Below are positions 27,812-38,028 of a stretch of 64,000 nucleotides of DNA, in pieces. Below the pieces are notes generated by a model, which ran no database searches, was not told the DNA's origin, and saw nothing but the letters and a program-made list of their open reading frames with translations. The position numbers and the translations under genes were made by a program. Source of the DNA: an uncultured Chromatiaceae bacterium (GTDB taxonomy: Bacteria; Pseudomonadota; Gammaproteobacteria; Enterobacterales; Alteromonadaceae); NCBI GenBank assembly GCA_937978655.1, contig CALJUX010000049.1:47350-111349 (forward strand). The letters are read 5' to 3'. How positions within the stretch are numbered: the first letter of the stretch is position 1; the number at the start of each line of letters is the position of its first letter.

Positions 27812-28339
27812 TCAGGCAGATTTAAGCACCGGTGTACGGGGAGGATGATAAGGCAGCAGCCGATCATGCAAACTGCAGAAGCTGTGACCGGCACTGAATT
27901 GCCGTCCGGTTAAGGTATCCAAGGCGGACAACAGCATCAGTCTGCTCTGATCCGCATCGCTTTCAAGTACCAGTGCAAGTGCCCGGTTATGACCGCAGAC
28001 TTCAACCAGATCAAAGGCTTGTGGGTGAAAATTGTGCTGCTGACATTGCAGATAAAAACTCTTATTGGGGTCGGTGCGGCTAAATTCGCGCTGCGCGACC
28101 GCGTCGATACAAGCGGCAAAGACCGCGCTGTCTGACCAATGCAAGGGTTCAAGTGCAAACAGGCATTGCCAGTACATCTCAGCCTGACCGAGGGTAAAAG
28201 CATCGGGTGCCAGCCCATTGCTGCTGGCGTGGCTGACCACTGTGCGGTGCAGGCCTGCGGCGGTCTGTAAACACAGCTGGTGCTGTTGCCAGCACCAGTG
28301 CCAGTCAAAATTGGGTTCAGTCACGGTATTTCCGGGCAT
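27812..28339 (-). CDS. zapC: Cell division protein ZapC
   Basis: FtsZ-ring-associated bundling protein. 175 residues, the family's size. Weakly conserved but recognisable: WHWCWQQHQLCLQTA at the N-terminus (WxW then a strand), LAPDAFTLGQAEMYWQ, and the C-terminal LTGRQFSAG and LHDRLLPY. Position directly downstream of pyrD, as in E. coli, supports the call. Divisome role is by homology. Confidence 0.83.
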   Translation of the reverse strand: MPGNTVTEPNFDWHWCWQQHQLCLQTAAGLHRTVVSHASSNGLAPDAFTLGQAEMYWQCLFALEPLHWSDSAVFAACIDAVAQREFSRTDPNKSFYLQCQQHNFHPQAFDLVEVCGHNRALALVLESDADQSRLMLLSALDTLTGRQFSAGHSFCSLHDRLLPYHPPRTPVLKSA

Positions 28340-28426
28340 TATTTGGCAATAACAGCGTTATAACGCAAAGAGATCAAGCAGTTAAATACTGTTTTGCACT
28401 AGCAATGCTTGATCGGATCAGGATCG

Positions 28427-29437
28427 TTATAAGCCTTCGACGATCTGTTTGATCAGCGCCGGCCCCTGATAAATAAAGCCGGTATAGATTTGTACCAACT
28501 GTGCCCCGGCGGCAAATTTTTCCTGTGCGGCAGCGGCACTGTTAATGCCACCAACGCCGATGATTGGAAAATCGGCACCGACCGCCTGGCGCAGCTGACT
28601 GACGACTGCTGTGCTTTTTTGCCGGACCGGCTGACCACTGAGCCCGCCCATTTCATCGCCATGTGGTAAAGATGCTACCGCCGTCTTGTCCAGCGTGGTG
28701 TTGGTGGCAATGGCACCATCCATCTTGCTGCGCAGTAAAGTTTCCGCCACTTGTTCCACTGCCACCGCATCCATGTCCGGCGCGATTTTGACAAACACCG
28801 GCACATACTTACCGTGTTTGGCGGCTAAATCGAGCTGTTCGTTTTTCACTGCGACCAGCAGGTCCAGCAGGGCTTCACCAAATTGCAGGTCACGCAGTCC
28901 CGGCGTGTTTGGTGACGAGATGTTGACAGTAATGTACGTGGCATGAAGATAGACTTTACGCATGCAGGCGATGTAATCGTCTTTGCCCTGCTCATTTGGC
29001 GTGTCTTTGTTTTTGCCGATATTGATGCCAAGCACGCCTTTGTAACGGCTGTTTTTAACGTTTTCAACCAGATAATCCACACCTTTGTTGTTAAAGCCCA
29101 TCCGGTTAATGATGGCGTCGGCCTGCGGCAGACGGAACAACCGTGGTTTGTCATTACCTGCCTGCGGCCGCGGTGTCACGGTGCCGACTTCAATAAAACC
29201 AAAGCCCATGGCGGCAAAAGCATCAATGCAGTCGGCATTTTTATCCAGCCCGGCGGCAAGGCCTACCGGATTGTCAAAACGGATGCCGGCGACTGTGACT
29301 GGCTTGGCTGGCACTTGCTGCGACCACAGCAGATTCAGCGGTGTGTGTTGTAAACGTTTGAGGCTTTCGAGGGCAAAATGGTGGGATTTTTCTGCATCCG
29401 TTTGAAACATCACCGAACGCGCCAACTGATAAAACAT
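28427..29437 (-). CDS. pyrD: Dihydroorotate dehydrogenase (quinone), class 2
   Basis: Membrane-associated flavoenzyme of pyrimidine synthesis. 336 residues, matching E. coli PyrD. The N-terminal amphipathic helices (FYQLARSVMFQ) form the quinone tunnel. GFGFIEVGTVTPRPQAGN is class signature 1, ITVNISSPNTPGLR holds the catalytic Ser of class 2, and IIGVGGINSAAAAQEK is signature 2. AAGGA precedes the ATG. Separated from gdhB by a terminator, followed by zapC. Confidence 0.96.
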   Translation of the reverse strand: MFYQLARSVMFQTDAEKSHHFALESLKRLQHTPLNLLWSQQVPAKPVTVAGIRFDNPVGLAAGLDKNADCIDAFAAMGFGFIEVGTVTPRPQAGNDKPRLFRLPQADAIINRMGFNNKGVDYLVENVKNSRYKGVLGINIGKNKDTPNEQGKDDYIACMRKVYLHATYITVNISSPNTPGLRDLQFGEALLDLLVAVKNEQLDLAAKHGKYVPVFVKIAPDMDAVAVEQVAETLLRSKMDGAIATNTTLDKTAVASLPHGDEMGGLSGQPVRQKSTAVVSQLRQAVGADFPIIGVGGINSAAAAQEKFAAGAQLVQIYTGFIYQGPALIKQIVEGL

Positions 29438-29448
29438 ACTATTTCCTT

Positions 29449-29476
29449 AAAAAAAGCCCCGCAATGTGCGGGGCAT
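29449..29476 (-). terminator. Intrinsic terminator of gdhB
   Basis: Perfect stem GCCCCGCA / TGCGGGGC with an ATG loop (plus 29456-29474), followed on the minus strand by seven T. It sits between the gdhB stop and the pyrD start. Confidence 0.9.
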
Positions 29477-29543
29477 TTTACCTGTCTGTGCTTGTCGACA
29501 GAAGTTTTTCTTTTAAGCCTGTGGCTTATTCAGCGCGTTCTGG

Positions 29544-32500
29544 TTATTTCACCGAATCACAGTGATGGCTTAATAACATCAGCTCACGCAGTGCCACCGA
29601 GAACTTGGCAAACTCATGGCTCTTCGTGGTTTTGAACTCAGCCAGCATCAGGCGCCAGCGTGCTAAGACGCTGTCATTCGCCACCAGCCAGTTACCAACG
29701 ACATCTTCGGCGACACAGCTACCATTACAGCTGTGGACAACAACCTGTGCTAAAGCACGTTGTTGCCAGTCCAGCTCTTCCCGATAAGACGCGCGGGCCA
29801 GTGCCTGCCAGTGGTTTGCCACCGGCTGCTGGGTGATTTGCTCGAGGAACCAGTGTAAATCCAGCTTGTCGCCAAGTTTGAAGTAGATTTCTGCCACCAG
29901 CAGCAAGTCGGCTTGTTCCGCCGCCGCCACCTGTGCGATATCCATCACAGAGAACACAGTGCTGAGCTGCGCCATATAACGGGCAACCTCAGCCGGCACT
30001 TGTTGTTCCTGCAGCTTTTGCGCGTACAGGGTCAGCGAGTCTGCTTCGGCACGCGCCAGCAGCGTGTCGAGTTTTTCGCTGACTCTGGTCAGTGCCGGTT
30101 TAAAGAACTCAACGGTATCGCCGATGCTGAGTGTTTTATTGCGATGGCGCAGGAACCAGCGCGTCACCCGGCGCATGGTACGGCGTAACTGGAACAGCAA
30201 CCGGGTTTGCAGTTCAGCCGGAATGGCGGTATCCAGTGCTTCGAGTTTGCTCCAGATCCCTGGCAGGTCAAACAGTTCGCGCGCAATGGCGTAGCTGATC
30301 GCAACTTCCGAGACGCTGGAACCGGTTTCTTCCATCATGCGCTGTACGAAGTTGGCGCCCATGTCGTTGACCAGCATATTGGCCAGTTTAGTGGCGATGA
30401 TTTCGGCCTTCAGCGGGTGGGTTTCCATCTCAGTGGCAAATTTGTCCACCAGTACCTGCGGGAAAGCGCCGAGCAGTAACTGTTTGAAATATGGCGCTTC
30501 TGATACTTCCGGCGTCACCAGTTGTTCTTTCAGCACCATTTTGCCGTAAGCGGTCAGGATCGCCATTTCCGGCCGGGTTAAGCCAAGGCCTTTGACCATG
30601 CGCTCAGCCAGCGCTTCGTCGCTTGGCAGGAACTCCAGCTCGCGATTGAGCTTGCCGTCTTTTTCCAGTGCATGGATAAAACGGGTGTATTCCTTCAGCT
30701 GTTCTGCGCCTAACAACATCGACACAGAAATTGACTGAGTCTGGCGATAACAGTCATTAATGACGATATCTGCGACATCATTGGTCATGCTGTACAGCAA
30801 GTCATTGCGTTGCTTCAGTGTCATGTCGCCGCTGGCCACCAGCGCGTTTAACAGGATCTTGATGTTGACTTCGTTATCTGAACAGTCGACACCGCCGACG
30901 TTATCGATAAAGTCTGTATTGATGCGGCCACCGTTCATGGCGTATTCAATACGGCCACGTTGCGTGGTACCGAGGTTACCGCCCTCACCGATGATCCTGG
31001 CTTTGACTTCTTTGCCGTTGACACGCAGCGGTTCAGAAGCGCGGTCGCCGACTTCGGCATGGCTTTCGTCCGACGCTTTGACATAAGTACCAATGCCGCC
31101 GTTCCAAATCAGGTCCACTTCCATCATCAGCGCTGCACGGATAAATTCGTTTGGCGTCAGACTGGCAACAGTCACCCCCAACATTTGCTGCATTTGTGGT
31201 GTCAGCTTGATGGATTTGGCACTGCGCAGGAAAATGCCGCCGCCTTCAGAAATCAGCGCTTTGTTGTAGTCGTCCCAGGTTGAGGTTGGCAGATTAAACA
31301 TGCGCTGACGTTCAACAAATGAGCTGGCTGCATCCGGATTCGGATCGACAAAAATGTGCATGTGGTTAAACGCAACTTGCAGACGGATATGTTCAGATAA
31401 CAGCATGCCGTTACCGAACACGTCACCGGCCATATCACCAATGCCGACACAGGTAAAATCAGTCGTCTGGCAATCGATCCCCACTTCACGGAAGTGGCGT
31501 TTGACCGACTCCCAGCCGCCACGGGCGGTGATACCCATGCCTTTGTGGTCATAACCGTTTGAACCGCCGGAGGCAAATGCGTCGCCTAACCAGTGGTTGT
31601 ATTCCAGCGAAATGCCGTTGGCGATATCAGAGAATGTTGCGGTGCCTTTGTCCGCGGCGACGACCAGATACGGGTCATCTTCGTCCAGCCGCACGACGGA
31701 TTTCGGCGGTACTATGGCACCGGCCACGATGTTGTCAGTGATATCTAACAGTGCGCGGATAAAAGTGCGGTAGCAGGCTTTGCCCTCGTTCAGCCAGGCT
31801 TCGCGACCACCGGTGGTGGGCAGCTTTTTGCAAACAAAACCACCTTTCGCGCCGACTGGCACGATCACGGTGTTTTTCACTTGTTGGGCTTTAACCAGGC
31901 CTAAAACTTCAGTGCGGAAGTCTTCACGACGGTCTGACCAGCGCAGGCCACCGCGCGCGACTTTACCGAAACGTAAATGCACACCTTCTACTTTCGGGGA
32001 ATACACGAAAATCTCAAAGAATGGCAATGGCAGCGGCATATCCGGGATTTGTGATGGCCGCACTTTAAAGGAAATATACGGCTTTTGGCTGCCATCAGCG
32101 GCATTCTGGAAGTAGTTGGTACGGACAATCGCCTGAATAATCGCCAGGAAACGACGAATGATGCGGTCATCATCGAGGTTTGCCACTTGTTCCAGCTGGG
32201 CCAGAATTTCTGCTTCGATTGCTGCAGTCGCTTCTGCTGTCGCGGTGGCTGCCGGGTCAAATTTGCTGTTAAACAGTTTCACCAGCAAATTGGCCAGTTG
32301 CGGGTACCGGCCAAAGGTGGATTCGATATAGGCCTGGCTGAAAGTACCGCCAATCTGGCGTTTGTACTTAGCAAAAGCACGTAATAATGATGCTTCACGC
32401 CCGGTCAGACCGGCACCTAAAATCAGCCGGTTAAAACCGTCATCTTCCAGATCACCTTTCCAGACTTTGTCAAACGCTTCCTGGAACAGTTGTTGCGCTT

Positions 32501-34382
32501 TTTCAAAATCGGCCGGCATGGCGCCGTTAATTTCCATGCTGAAGTTCAGCACCCAGCCGACGGAGCCATCCGGACAACGCACGGCATAAGGGGTTTCGCC
32601 AATCACACGCAGACCGAAGTTTTCCAGCATTGGTAACACGTCTGATAAGTGGATTGGGCTGTCTTTATGGAACAGGTTCAGCCGCACCGCTTTGCTGTCT
32701 GCAGATTCTTCCTGTGGCCGGTAGAACAGCATTTCCAGTGGATGGTCCGCGCTTAATGCTTCGAGCTTGGCGATATCAACCAGGGCGTCGTTTGGTAACA
32801 TTTCGTCTTTATAAGCACGTGGAAAGGCGTTGATATATTTGTTGCCAAGCTCACGGCCGCGCACTTCACCAAAACTGCCGACCAGAGCGGTGGCCAGTTT
32901 GTCTTCCCAGGTACGGGCGGCTTCAATCAGATTTTGTTCGATTTCTTTCACATTGAACTCGACTGTGCTGTCGTTGATCCGCACGAAATAATGGGTGCGT
33001 GCCAACACGGATTCAGAGAAATAAGTGGTAAATTCCACCGGCTCATCACTACCCAAGAACCCTTGCAGGATGCGTTGGGTGTCTTTGCGTAACTGGGTGT
33101 TGTAGCGTTCGCGTGGTACATACACCATCGCAGACACAAAACGGCCAAAAGCATCTTTGCGCAAAAACAGTCGCGTCATATCGCGTTCCTGCATCTGCAG
33201 CACACCGGTTGCCACATCCAGCAGCTCGTCATGGTCGGCCTGGATCAGTTCATCGCGTGGATAAGTTTCGAGGATATTCAGCAGCGCTTTGTAAGCGTGG
33301 GTGCCGACTGCAAAGCCGGACTGCTCCATCACTTTGGCCAGTTTGTTTTTTAACAGTGGAATGTCGGCGGCACTGTTGTTGTACAGCGAGCTGGAATACA
33401 GACCGATAAACCGGTCTTCACCCACCACCTGGCCTTTGGCATCAAAACGTTTGATGCCGATGTAGTCGATATAAGCCGGTCTGTGCACCCGCGATTTATT
33501 ATTCGTTTTGGTCAGAATTAACAAATCTGAGCTGAGGGCCTGTTTGCGTGCCACATCCGGCAGGTCGCTTAACATTAAATCGCGTGAGGTGCTGCGGCGC
33601 ATTAAGCCTAACGCGCTGTCTGCGATGCCTTCAATTTTGTAGTCGCCGGCGATAGGCACAATGGCGTACTGGCGATATCCAAGCAGTGTGAAGTTGTCTT
33701 TGGCCAGCCAGTTGAGGAAATCAGCGGCCTGTTGCAGCTGCTCAGCAGAAGCAACACCGGCGTGCTTGGCTAAATCTGCGATCACCTGCTCCAGTTTTGC
33801 TTTGGTTGGTTGCCAGTCTGCGACGGCCAGCGAGACGTCCTGCATTACCGAATTCAGTTCGGTCGTCAGTTGGTCCATGGCAGTTTTGTCGGTCATCCGG
33901 TCGATTTCGACATGGAATACCGTTTGTTTGGTCGATGGATTGGCTTTGGTGCCGAGCTTATGGAATTCGGTGATATTGCCTTGTGCATCGCGGAAAGTCT
34001 GCAGCGGATGGTGCAGTAACAGGTGCGCGGTGATGTTATGGCGATTCAGTGCGATACGCAGAGAATCCACCAGGAACGGCATGTCTTTGATCACCAGTTC
34101 GACAATAGTGTGTTTGGATTCCCAGCCATGTCTGGCAATTTCCGGGTTAAACACCCGGATCATGGCATCATCACTGTGGTGGCTGTTAAAGGTCTGCCAC
34201 AGGCTAAGTGCTGCACCGTACAAATCACTGTCAATGCGGCCGACCAGATCGTCGTGCGCGACATTGCCATACAGGGTGAAAGCGAATTTTTCGACCAGTT
34301 CGACCTGATCTTTAACTTTTTGACGAATAAGTTTACTTACGTTTTGTAGTAGTACAGATGGTTGACCGTCTATCAGTGCCAT
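29544..34382 (-). CDS. gdhB: NAD-dependent glutamate dehydrogenase, 180 kDa class
   Basis: Catabolic enzyme that deaminates glutamate to 2-oxoglutarate. 1612 residues from the ATG at 34380-34382, chosen because AAGGATA precedes it and the 68 extra upstream codons look non-coding. Layout: long N-terminal ACT-like regulatory part (1-700), a catalytic core with VPVGAKGGFVCKK and the FTCVGIGDMAGDVFGNGML Rossmann segment near 990-1060, and a helical C-terminal region. This L_180 family is allosterically controlled in other bacteria. Monocistronic. Confidence 0.96.
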   Translation of the reverse strand: MALIDGQPSVLLQNVSKLIRQKVKDQVELVEKFAFTLYGNVAHDDLVGRIDSDLYGAALSLWQTFNSHHSDDAMIRVFNPEIARHGWESKHTIVELVIKDMPFLVDSLRIALNRHNITAHLLLHHPLQTFRDAQGNITEFHKLGTKANPSTKQTVFHVEIDRMTDKTAMDQLTTELNSVMQDVSLAVADWQPTKAKLEQVIADLAKHAGVASAEQLQQAADFLNWLAKDNFTLLGYRQYAIVPIAGDYKIEGIADSALGLMRRSTSRDLMLSDLPDVARKQALSSDLLILTKTNNKSRVHRPAYIDYIGIKRFDAKGQVVGEDRFIGLYSSSLYNNSAADIPLLKNKLAKVMEQSGFAVGTHAYKALLNILETYPRDELIQADHDELLDVATGVLQMQERDMTRLFLRKDAFGRFVSAMVYVPRERYNTQLRKDTQRILQGFLGSDEPVEFTTYFSESVLARTHYFVRINDSTVEFNVKEIEQNLIEAARTWEDKLATALVGSFGEVRGRELGNKYINAFPRAYKDEMLPNDALVDIAKLEALSADHPLEMLFYRPQEESADSKAVRLNLFHKDSPIHLSDVLPMLENFGLRVIGETPYAVRCPDGSVGWVLNFSMEINGAMPADFEKAQQLFQEAFDKVWKGDLEDDGFNRLILGAGLTGREASLLRAFAKYKRQIGGTFSQAYIESTFGRYPQLANLLVKLFNSKFDPAATATAEATAAIEAEILAQLEQVANLDDDRIIRRFLAIIQAIVRTNYFQNAADGSQKPYISFKVRPSQIPDMPLPLPFFEIFVYSPKVEGVHLRFGKVARGGLRWSDRREDFRTEVLGLVKAQQVKNTVIVPVGAKGGFVCKKLPTTGGREAWLNEGKACYRTFIRALLDITDNIVAGAIVPPKSVVRLDEDDPYLVVAADKGTATFSDIANGISLEYNHWLGDAFASGGSNGYDHKGMGITARGGWESVKRHFREVGIDCQTTDFTCVGIGDMAGDVFGNGMLLSEHIRLQVAFNHMHIFVDPNPDAASSFVERQRMFNLPTSTWDDYNKALISEGGGIFLRSAKSIKLTPQMQQMLGVTVASLTPNEFIRAALMMEVDLIWNGGIGTYVKASDESHAEVGDRASEPLRVNGKEVKARIIGEGGNLGTTQRGRIEYAMNGGRINTDFIDNVGGVDCSDNEVNIKILLNALVASGDMTLKQRNDLLYSMTNDVADIVINDCYRQTQSISVSMLLGAEQLKEYTRFIHALEKDGKLNRELEFLPSDEALAERMVKGLGLTRPEMAILTAYGKMVLKEQLVTPEVSEAPYFKQLLLGAFPQVLVDKFATEMETHPLKAEIIATKLANMLVNDMGANFVQRMMEETGSSVSEVAISYAIARELFDLPGIWSKLEALDTAIPAELQTRLLFQLRRTMRRVTRWFLRHRNKTLSIGDTVEFFKPALTRVSEKLDTLLARAEADSLTLYAQKLQEQQVPAEVARYMAQLSTVFSVMDIAQVAAAEQADLLLVAEIYFKLGDKLDLHWFLEQITQQPVANHWQALARASYREELDWQQRALAQVVVHSCNGSCVAEDVVGNWLVANDSVLARWRLMLAEFKTTKSHEFAKFSVALRELMLLSHHCDSVK

Positions 34383-34565
34383 TTTTGTATCCTTGTTTTG
34401 TCGCCGCCCGGGGGGGAGCAGGACATTTGTGCATAGTGTACAGAGCGTGTCAGGTGCGAAGTTTATTGAGAATTGTAGTGCTTTTCGAGCTTTATTTCTG
34501 CCTTTGATACTGGTTGTACCAGAGCTAAAAGCCAGATTTGACAAGATATTCAGCGGGATTAAATA

Positions 34566-34595
34566 ACAAAATGGCCTTTCGGCCATTTTTATTAG
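34566..34595 (-). terminator. Intrinsic terminator of the RND transporter unit
   Basis: Stem AATGGCC / GGCCATT (34570-34588) with a TTTC loop and A/T runs on both sides. On the minus strand it lies about 65 bases after the transporter stop. Confidence 0.75.
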
Positions 34596-34601
34596 ATTTT
34601 T

Positions 34602-34632
34602 TGCATAAAGATGCGTTTTACATCTTTATGCA
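34602..34632. repeat. Long perfect hairpin downstream of the RND transporter gene
   Basis: Eleven-base perfect arms GCATAAAGATG (34603-34613) and CATCTTTATGC (34621-34631) with a seven-base loop, extendable by one T-A pair. It precedes the terminator at 34566-34595 on the minus strand. It lacks a T-run on minus and could protect the 3' end from exonucleases. Confidence 0.6.
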
Positions 34633-34653
34633 TTTTAACCTTTCCGGCTCAGC

Positions 34654-36972
34654 TTACTTACGCTGTGGCCAGAAAAAGGCAGCCAGTGCCGGTAATACAA
34701 ATATCGCGCCCAGCATGTTCACCACAAACATAAAGGTCAGCAGGATACCCATATCGACCTGGAATTTCAGTGCGGAGAACACCCAGGTGCTGACGCCTAT
34801 TGCCAGTGTCACGGCAGTAAACAGCACGGCGCTGCCGGTGGATTTTAACGCGTTAAAATAGGCGGTACGCAGTGGCACACCGTCGCGCAGTGGCTGTGTC
34901 ATATTGGTCAGGATATAAATGCCGTAATCGACACCAATCCCTACCCCCAGCGCTATGACTGGTAAAGTGGATACTGTCAGACCAATCTCCAGGTAAGTCA
35001 TCAGTGCTGTCGCCAGCATGGTGACTACATAAAGCGGAATGATCACCGCTGTGGTGGCGCGCACAGAACGGAAGCTCAATAAGCACAGGGCAATGACAGC
35101 AGCGTACACATACCAGGTCATCGGATCTTGCGCTGCCGCCACTGCTTCATTGGTGGCCGCCATCACACCGACCGGGCCTGATGCCAGCATAAACTTCGTT
35201 TGATCGGTCCCCAGTTCTTTGCCAATGCGTTTGGCTTCAGCGACTACTTTTTCAATAGTCTCCGCTTTATGATCCTGCAGGAACAGAATCACCGGCATCA
35301 CTGAGCAATCCGGGTTTAACAGACCGGTACTGGTTTCCACGCGGCTTGACGACTGCACCAGCGATTCCGTGGTGCGTGGCAGCACCCGCCACTTCACGTT
35401 GCCTTCGTTAAAGGCCGCATTGATGGTTTTAGACACCGACGCCAGTGACACCGCACTTTGCACGCCGGGTACGTTTTCCATCTGCCACTGGAACTGATCG
35501 ATTTTTTCCATGATTGGATGGAAGGTACAGCCATTAGCATCGGTTTCCACCATCACATTAATGTAATCGACTGAAATGGCATAACGGTCTGTGATGAGGA
35601 AAGTATCCTGGTTATAGCGCGAGTCGGCATGTAGCGCTGCTGCACCCGGATGTAAGTCGCCGATTTTCAGCGCTTTACTTTGCTGATAACCAAATACAAA
35701 CAACGCGGCTGTGACCAGTAAAATTGGTGCTGCAACTTTCTTCTCAGTACAAGCCGACAGCACATGCCAGAATTTATCGGCTTTGGGGGTTGGCGCTGAC
35801 ACCGCCGCCACGTATTTGTCACTGAACTTCATATAGGACATCAGCACAGGCAACAAAATCAGGTTGGTCAGGATAATGACACCAACACCTAAACTTGCGG
35901 TGACGGCGAGTTCACGGATCACGCCGATATCAATGGCCAGTAAGGTGATAAAACCGACCGTATCGGACAACAACGCCACACCCCCTGGGATCAGCAGCTT
36001 GCGAAAGCTCGACTGCGCAGCGGTTTTGGCGTCAAAGCCTTCAGCAACACTTTTGCCGGTGGCGTTAATCATTTGCACGCCGTGGCTGACGCCGATGGCA
36101 AAAATCAGGAAAGGCACCAGAATGGACATCGGGTCAATCCCAAAGCCAACCACGGTCAGCAGGCCCATTTGCCAGATCACCGCAATCAGCGAACAGCCGA
36201 TCGGCAGTAAGGTCAGCTTCAGCGAACGCGAGAACATATAAACCATCAGCGCGGTGATGAGGATAGCGACGGCGAAGAACACTAAGACGCCTTTGGCCCC
36301 TTGCGCCACATCCCCGACCATCTTGGCAAAACCAATGATATGAACGCTGATTTTGTCGTTTTCATACTGACCACGGACTTCTTTTTCCAGCTGGCTGGCA
36401 AAGGCAATGGTGTCGAGTTTTTCCAGTGTATCCGGGTTGACCTCCTGCAGCTGTGCCGTCACCATGGCGCAGCTGTAATCATCGGCCACCATGCGCCCGA
36501 CGATGCCGGCTTTATCAACGTTCTGGCGCACAACAGCCAGCCCTCTTTCATCCGAAGTGAAATCAGCCGGGATCACCGGACCGCCGGCAAAACCGTCTTC
36601 CACCACTTCCACAAAGCGGGTGCTGGGGCTGAATAAGGATTTGACCAGAACCCGATCCACACCCGGCATGTAATACACCTGGTCGTGAATTTTGCGGAAA
36701 GTGTCAAAGAAATTCGGGTTAAAGATGTTGCCGGAAGTATCACATACCGAGATCAGAATATTATTGGCACCGCCAAAGTCTTTGGCGTGCTTCATATATG
36801 TCTGCATGTACGGGTGCGCCAGCGGAATATTCTTGGTAAAAGCGGCATCAAGTTTGATTTGACTGGCTTTAAATAACAAAAATAAGGTGGCCAGCAGGAA
36901 GGTAAACACCACCAGACCCCGATGGCGGAACAAGGCGTATTCACATTTATTGATAAAACGATTTGCACTCAT
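34654..36972 (-). CDS. MMPL/RND family transporter
   Basis: 772 residues with the two-repeat RND layout: span 1 at about 18-35, a large periplasmic loop, spans 2-6 at about 225-400, span 7 at about 415-435, a second loop, and spans 8-12 from about 620 to 765. DTVGFITLLAIDIGVIRELA in repeat 1 and GVGIGVDYGIYILTNM in repeat 2 are the sterol-sensing/MMPL-type cores. It follows the Ycf48-like gene by two bases. This transporter class next to DUF1302/DUF1329 genes usually lacks a separate membrane-fusion protein. Substrate unknown, probably hydrophobic. Confidence 0.88.
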   Translation of the reverse strand: MSANRFINKCEYALFRHRGLVVFTFLLATLFLLFKASQIKLDAAFTKNIPLAHPYMQTYMKHAKDFGGANNILISVCDTSGNIFNPNFFDTFRKIHDQVYYMPGVDRVLVKSLFSPSTRFVEVVEDGFAGGPVIPADFTSDERGLAVVRQNVDKAGIVGRMVADDYSCAMVTAQLQEVNPDTLEKLDTIAFASQLEKEVRGQYENDKISVHIIGFAKMVGDVAQGAKGVLVFFAVAILITALMVYMFSRSLKLTLLPIGCSLIAVIWQMGLLTVVGFGIDPMSILVPFLIFAIGVSHGVQMINATGKSVAEGFDAKTAAQSSFRKLLIPGGVALLSDTVGFITLLAIDIGVIRELAVTASLGVGVIILTNLILLPVLMSYMKFSDKYVAAVSAPTPKADKFWHVLSACTEKKVAAPILLVTAALFVFGYQQSKALKIGDLHPGAAALHADSRYNQDTFLITDRYAISVDYINVMVETDANGCTFHPIMEKIDQFQWQMENVPGVQSAVSLASVSKTINAAFNEGNVKWRVLPRTTESLVQSSSRVETSTGLLNPDCSVMPVILFLQDHKAETIEKVVAEAKRIGKELGTDQTKFMLASGPVGVMAATNEAVAAAQDPMTWYVYAAVIALCLLSFRSVRATTAVIIPLYVVTMLATALMTYLEIGLTVSTLPVIALGVGIGVDYGIYILTNMTQPLRDGVPLRTAYFNALKSTGSAVLFTAVTLAIGVSTWVFSALKFQVDMGILLTFMFVVNMLGAIFVLPALAAFFWPQRK

Positions 36973-36974
36973 AA

Positions 36975-37997
36975 TTATTGGCTTACCACTTGTTGCACTG
37001 TTTTAATGCCTACTTCTGTCGCCAGCACCAGGTCTTTACCGACAGTAAGGCCATTCAGCACGGCTTTGCCTTCCGTTTGCGGGACCAGCTGAAAACTTTG
37101 GCCGTCATCCTGGCTTTTAAAAATCACACCGCTGTTGCCAAATAACCAGACCAGCCCGTCAGCAGCGACCACAGAATTGAGCGTTGCCGGTGAACTCAGC
37201 GTGATGGGCTGCCAGCTCTGGCCGTTATCGCTGCTGCGAAAGGCATGGCCACGTAAGCCGACGGCAAACAAAGTGTTGCCGGCACTTTGGCTGATGGAAA
37301 ACAACGAGCCGTTATAAAATTCCGGCTGGCGTTGCCAGCTGTTGCCGCCGTCGTCGCTGATTGCCCAGAAGCCGGCTTCACCGACCATAAACAGCCGCGC
37401 CTTGCTGGCAAATATCCGGTTAATATGTGGCAGCACTGAGCTGAGTTCTGCCTGATAAGCCTCTGGATCTGAATCTTTCAGTTCAGCCAGCATGGCCTGG
37501 TCATCGGCGTTGGCAAGTTCCGCATGAAACTCCTGTTGCCAGCTTTGGCCGCCGTCATTGGTGCGGTAAAACAAGCCATATGCGCCGACGGCAAAGCCCT
37601 GCGTTTCACTGGAGAAAAACACGTCAAACAACGGTTTATCCAACTCCGGCAAAAATTGTTGCAACTGCCAGCTTTTGCCACCATCACTGCTGGCGATAAT
37701 GCTGGCGTCGTGGCCAACCGCCCAGCCGTGGCTTGGGTTGACGAAATACACCGAGTTCAGACTGGACTGCAATGGCGTTGGACTTTGCTGCCATGTTTTG
37801 CCGTCATGACTTAACAGAATATGCCCGCGTTCGCCGGCGGCAACCAACATATCTGCTGACACACGGACCAAATCAGTTAGCACTGATTTTTCAGCATGCG
37901 GCAGCAGATACGCACTTTGCGGTTTAATACTGGTATCAGCCAGTGCGGGCCATAAAGTACAGATCAGACTCAGGCCGGATAAAAATTTAAACTTCAT
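36975..37997 (-). CDS. Ycf48/HCF136-like beta-propeller protein, secreted
   Basis: 340 residues from the ATG at 37995-37997, chosen because it opens a Sec signal peptide (MKFKFLSGLSLICTLWPALA). At least six Asp-box-like turns of the form S-x-D-G-G-x-x-W are spread through the protein: SHDGKTW, SSDGGKSW, TNDGGQSW, SDDGGNSW, SSDNGQSW and SQDDGQSF, the spacing of a bladed propeller. Relatives assist photosystem II assembly in phototrophs; here it probably scaffolds the adjacent transporter. A strong terminator lies just upstream. Confidence 0.82.
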   Translation of the reverse strand: MKFKFLSGLSLICTLWPALADTSIKPQSAYLLPHAEKSVLTDLVRVSADMLVAAGERGHILLSHDGKTWQQSPTPLQSSLNSVYFVNPSHGWAVGHDASIIASSDGGKSWQLQQFLPELDKPLFDVFFSSETQGFAVGAYGLFYRTNDGGQSWQQEFHAELANADDQAMLAELKDSDPEAYQAELSSVLPHINRIFASKARLFMVGEAGFWAISDDGGNSWQRQPEFYNGSLFSISQSAGNTLFAVGLRGHAFRSSDNGQSWQPITLSSPATLNSVVAADGLVWLFGNSGVIFKSQDDGQSFQLVPQTEGKAVLNGLTVGKDLVLATEVGIKTVQQVVSQ

Positions 37998-38028
37998 TAG
38001 AGTGATTACTCGAGATGCGGTTTGAAAC

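Noticed and set aside
33661..34308. Plus-strand open frame of 215 codons opposite gdhB
   Set aside because: Ser-rich shadow of a certain gene on the other strand.
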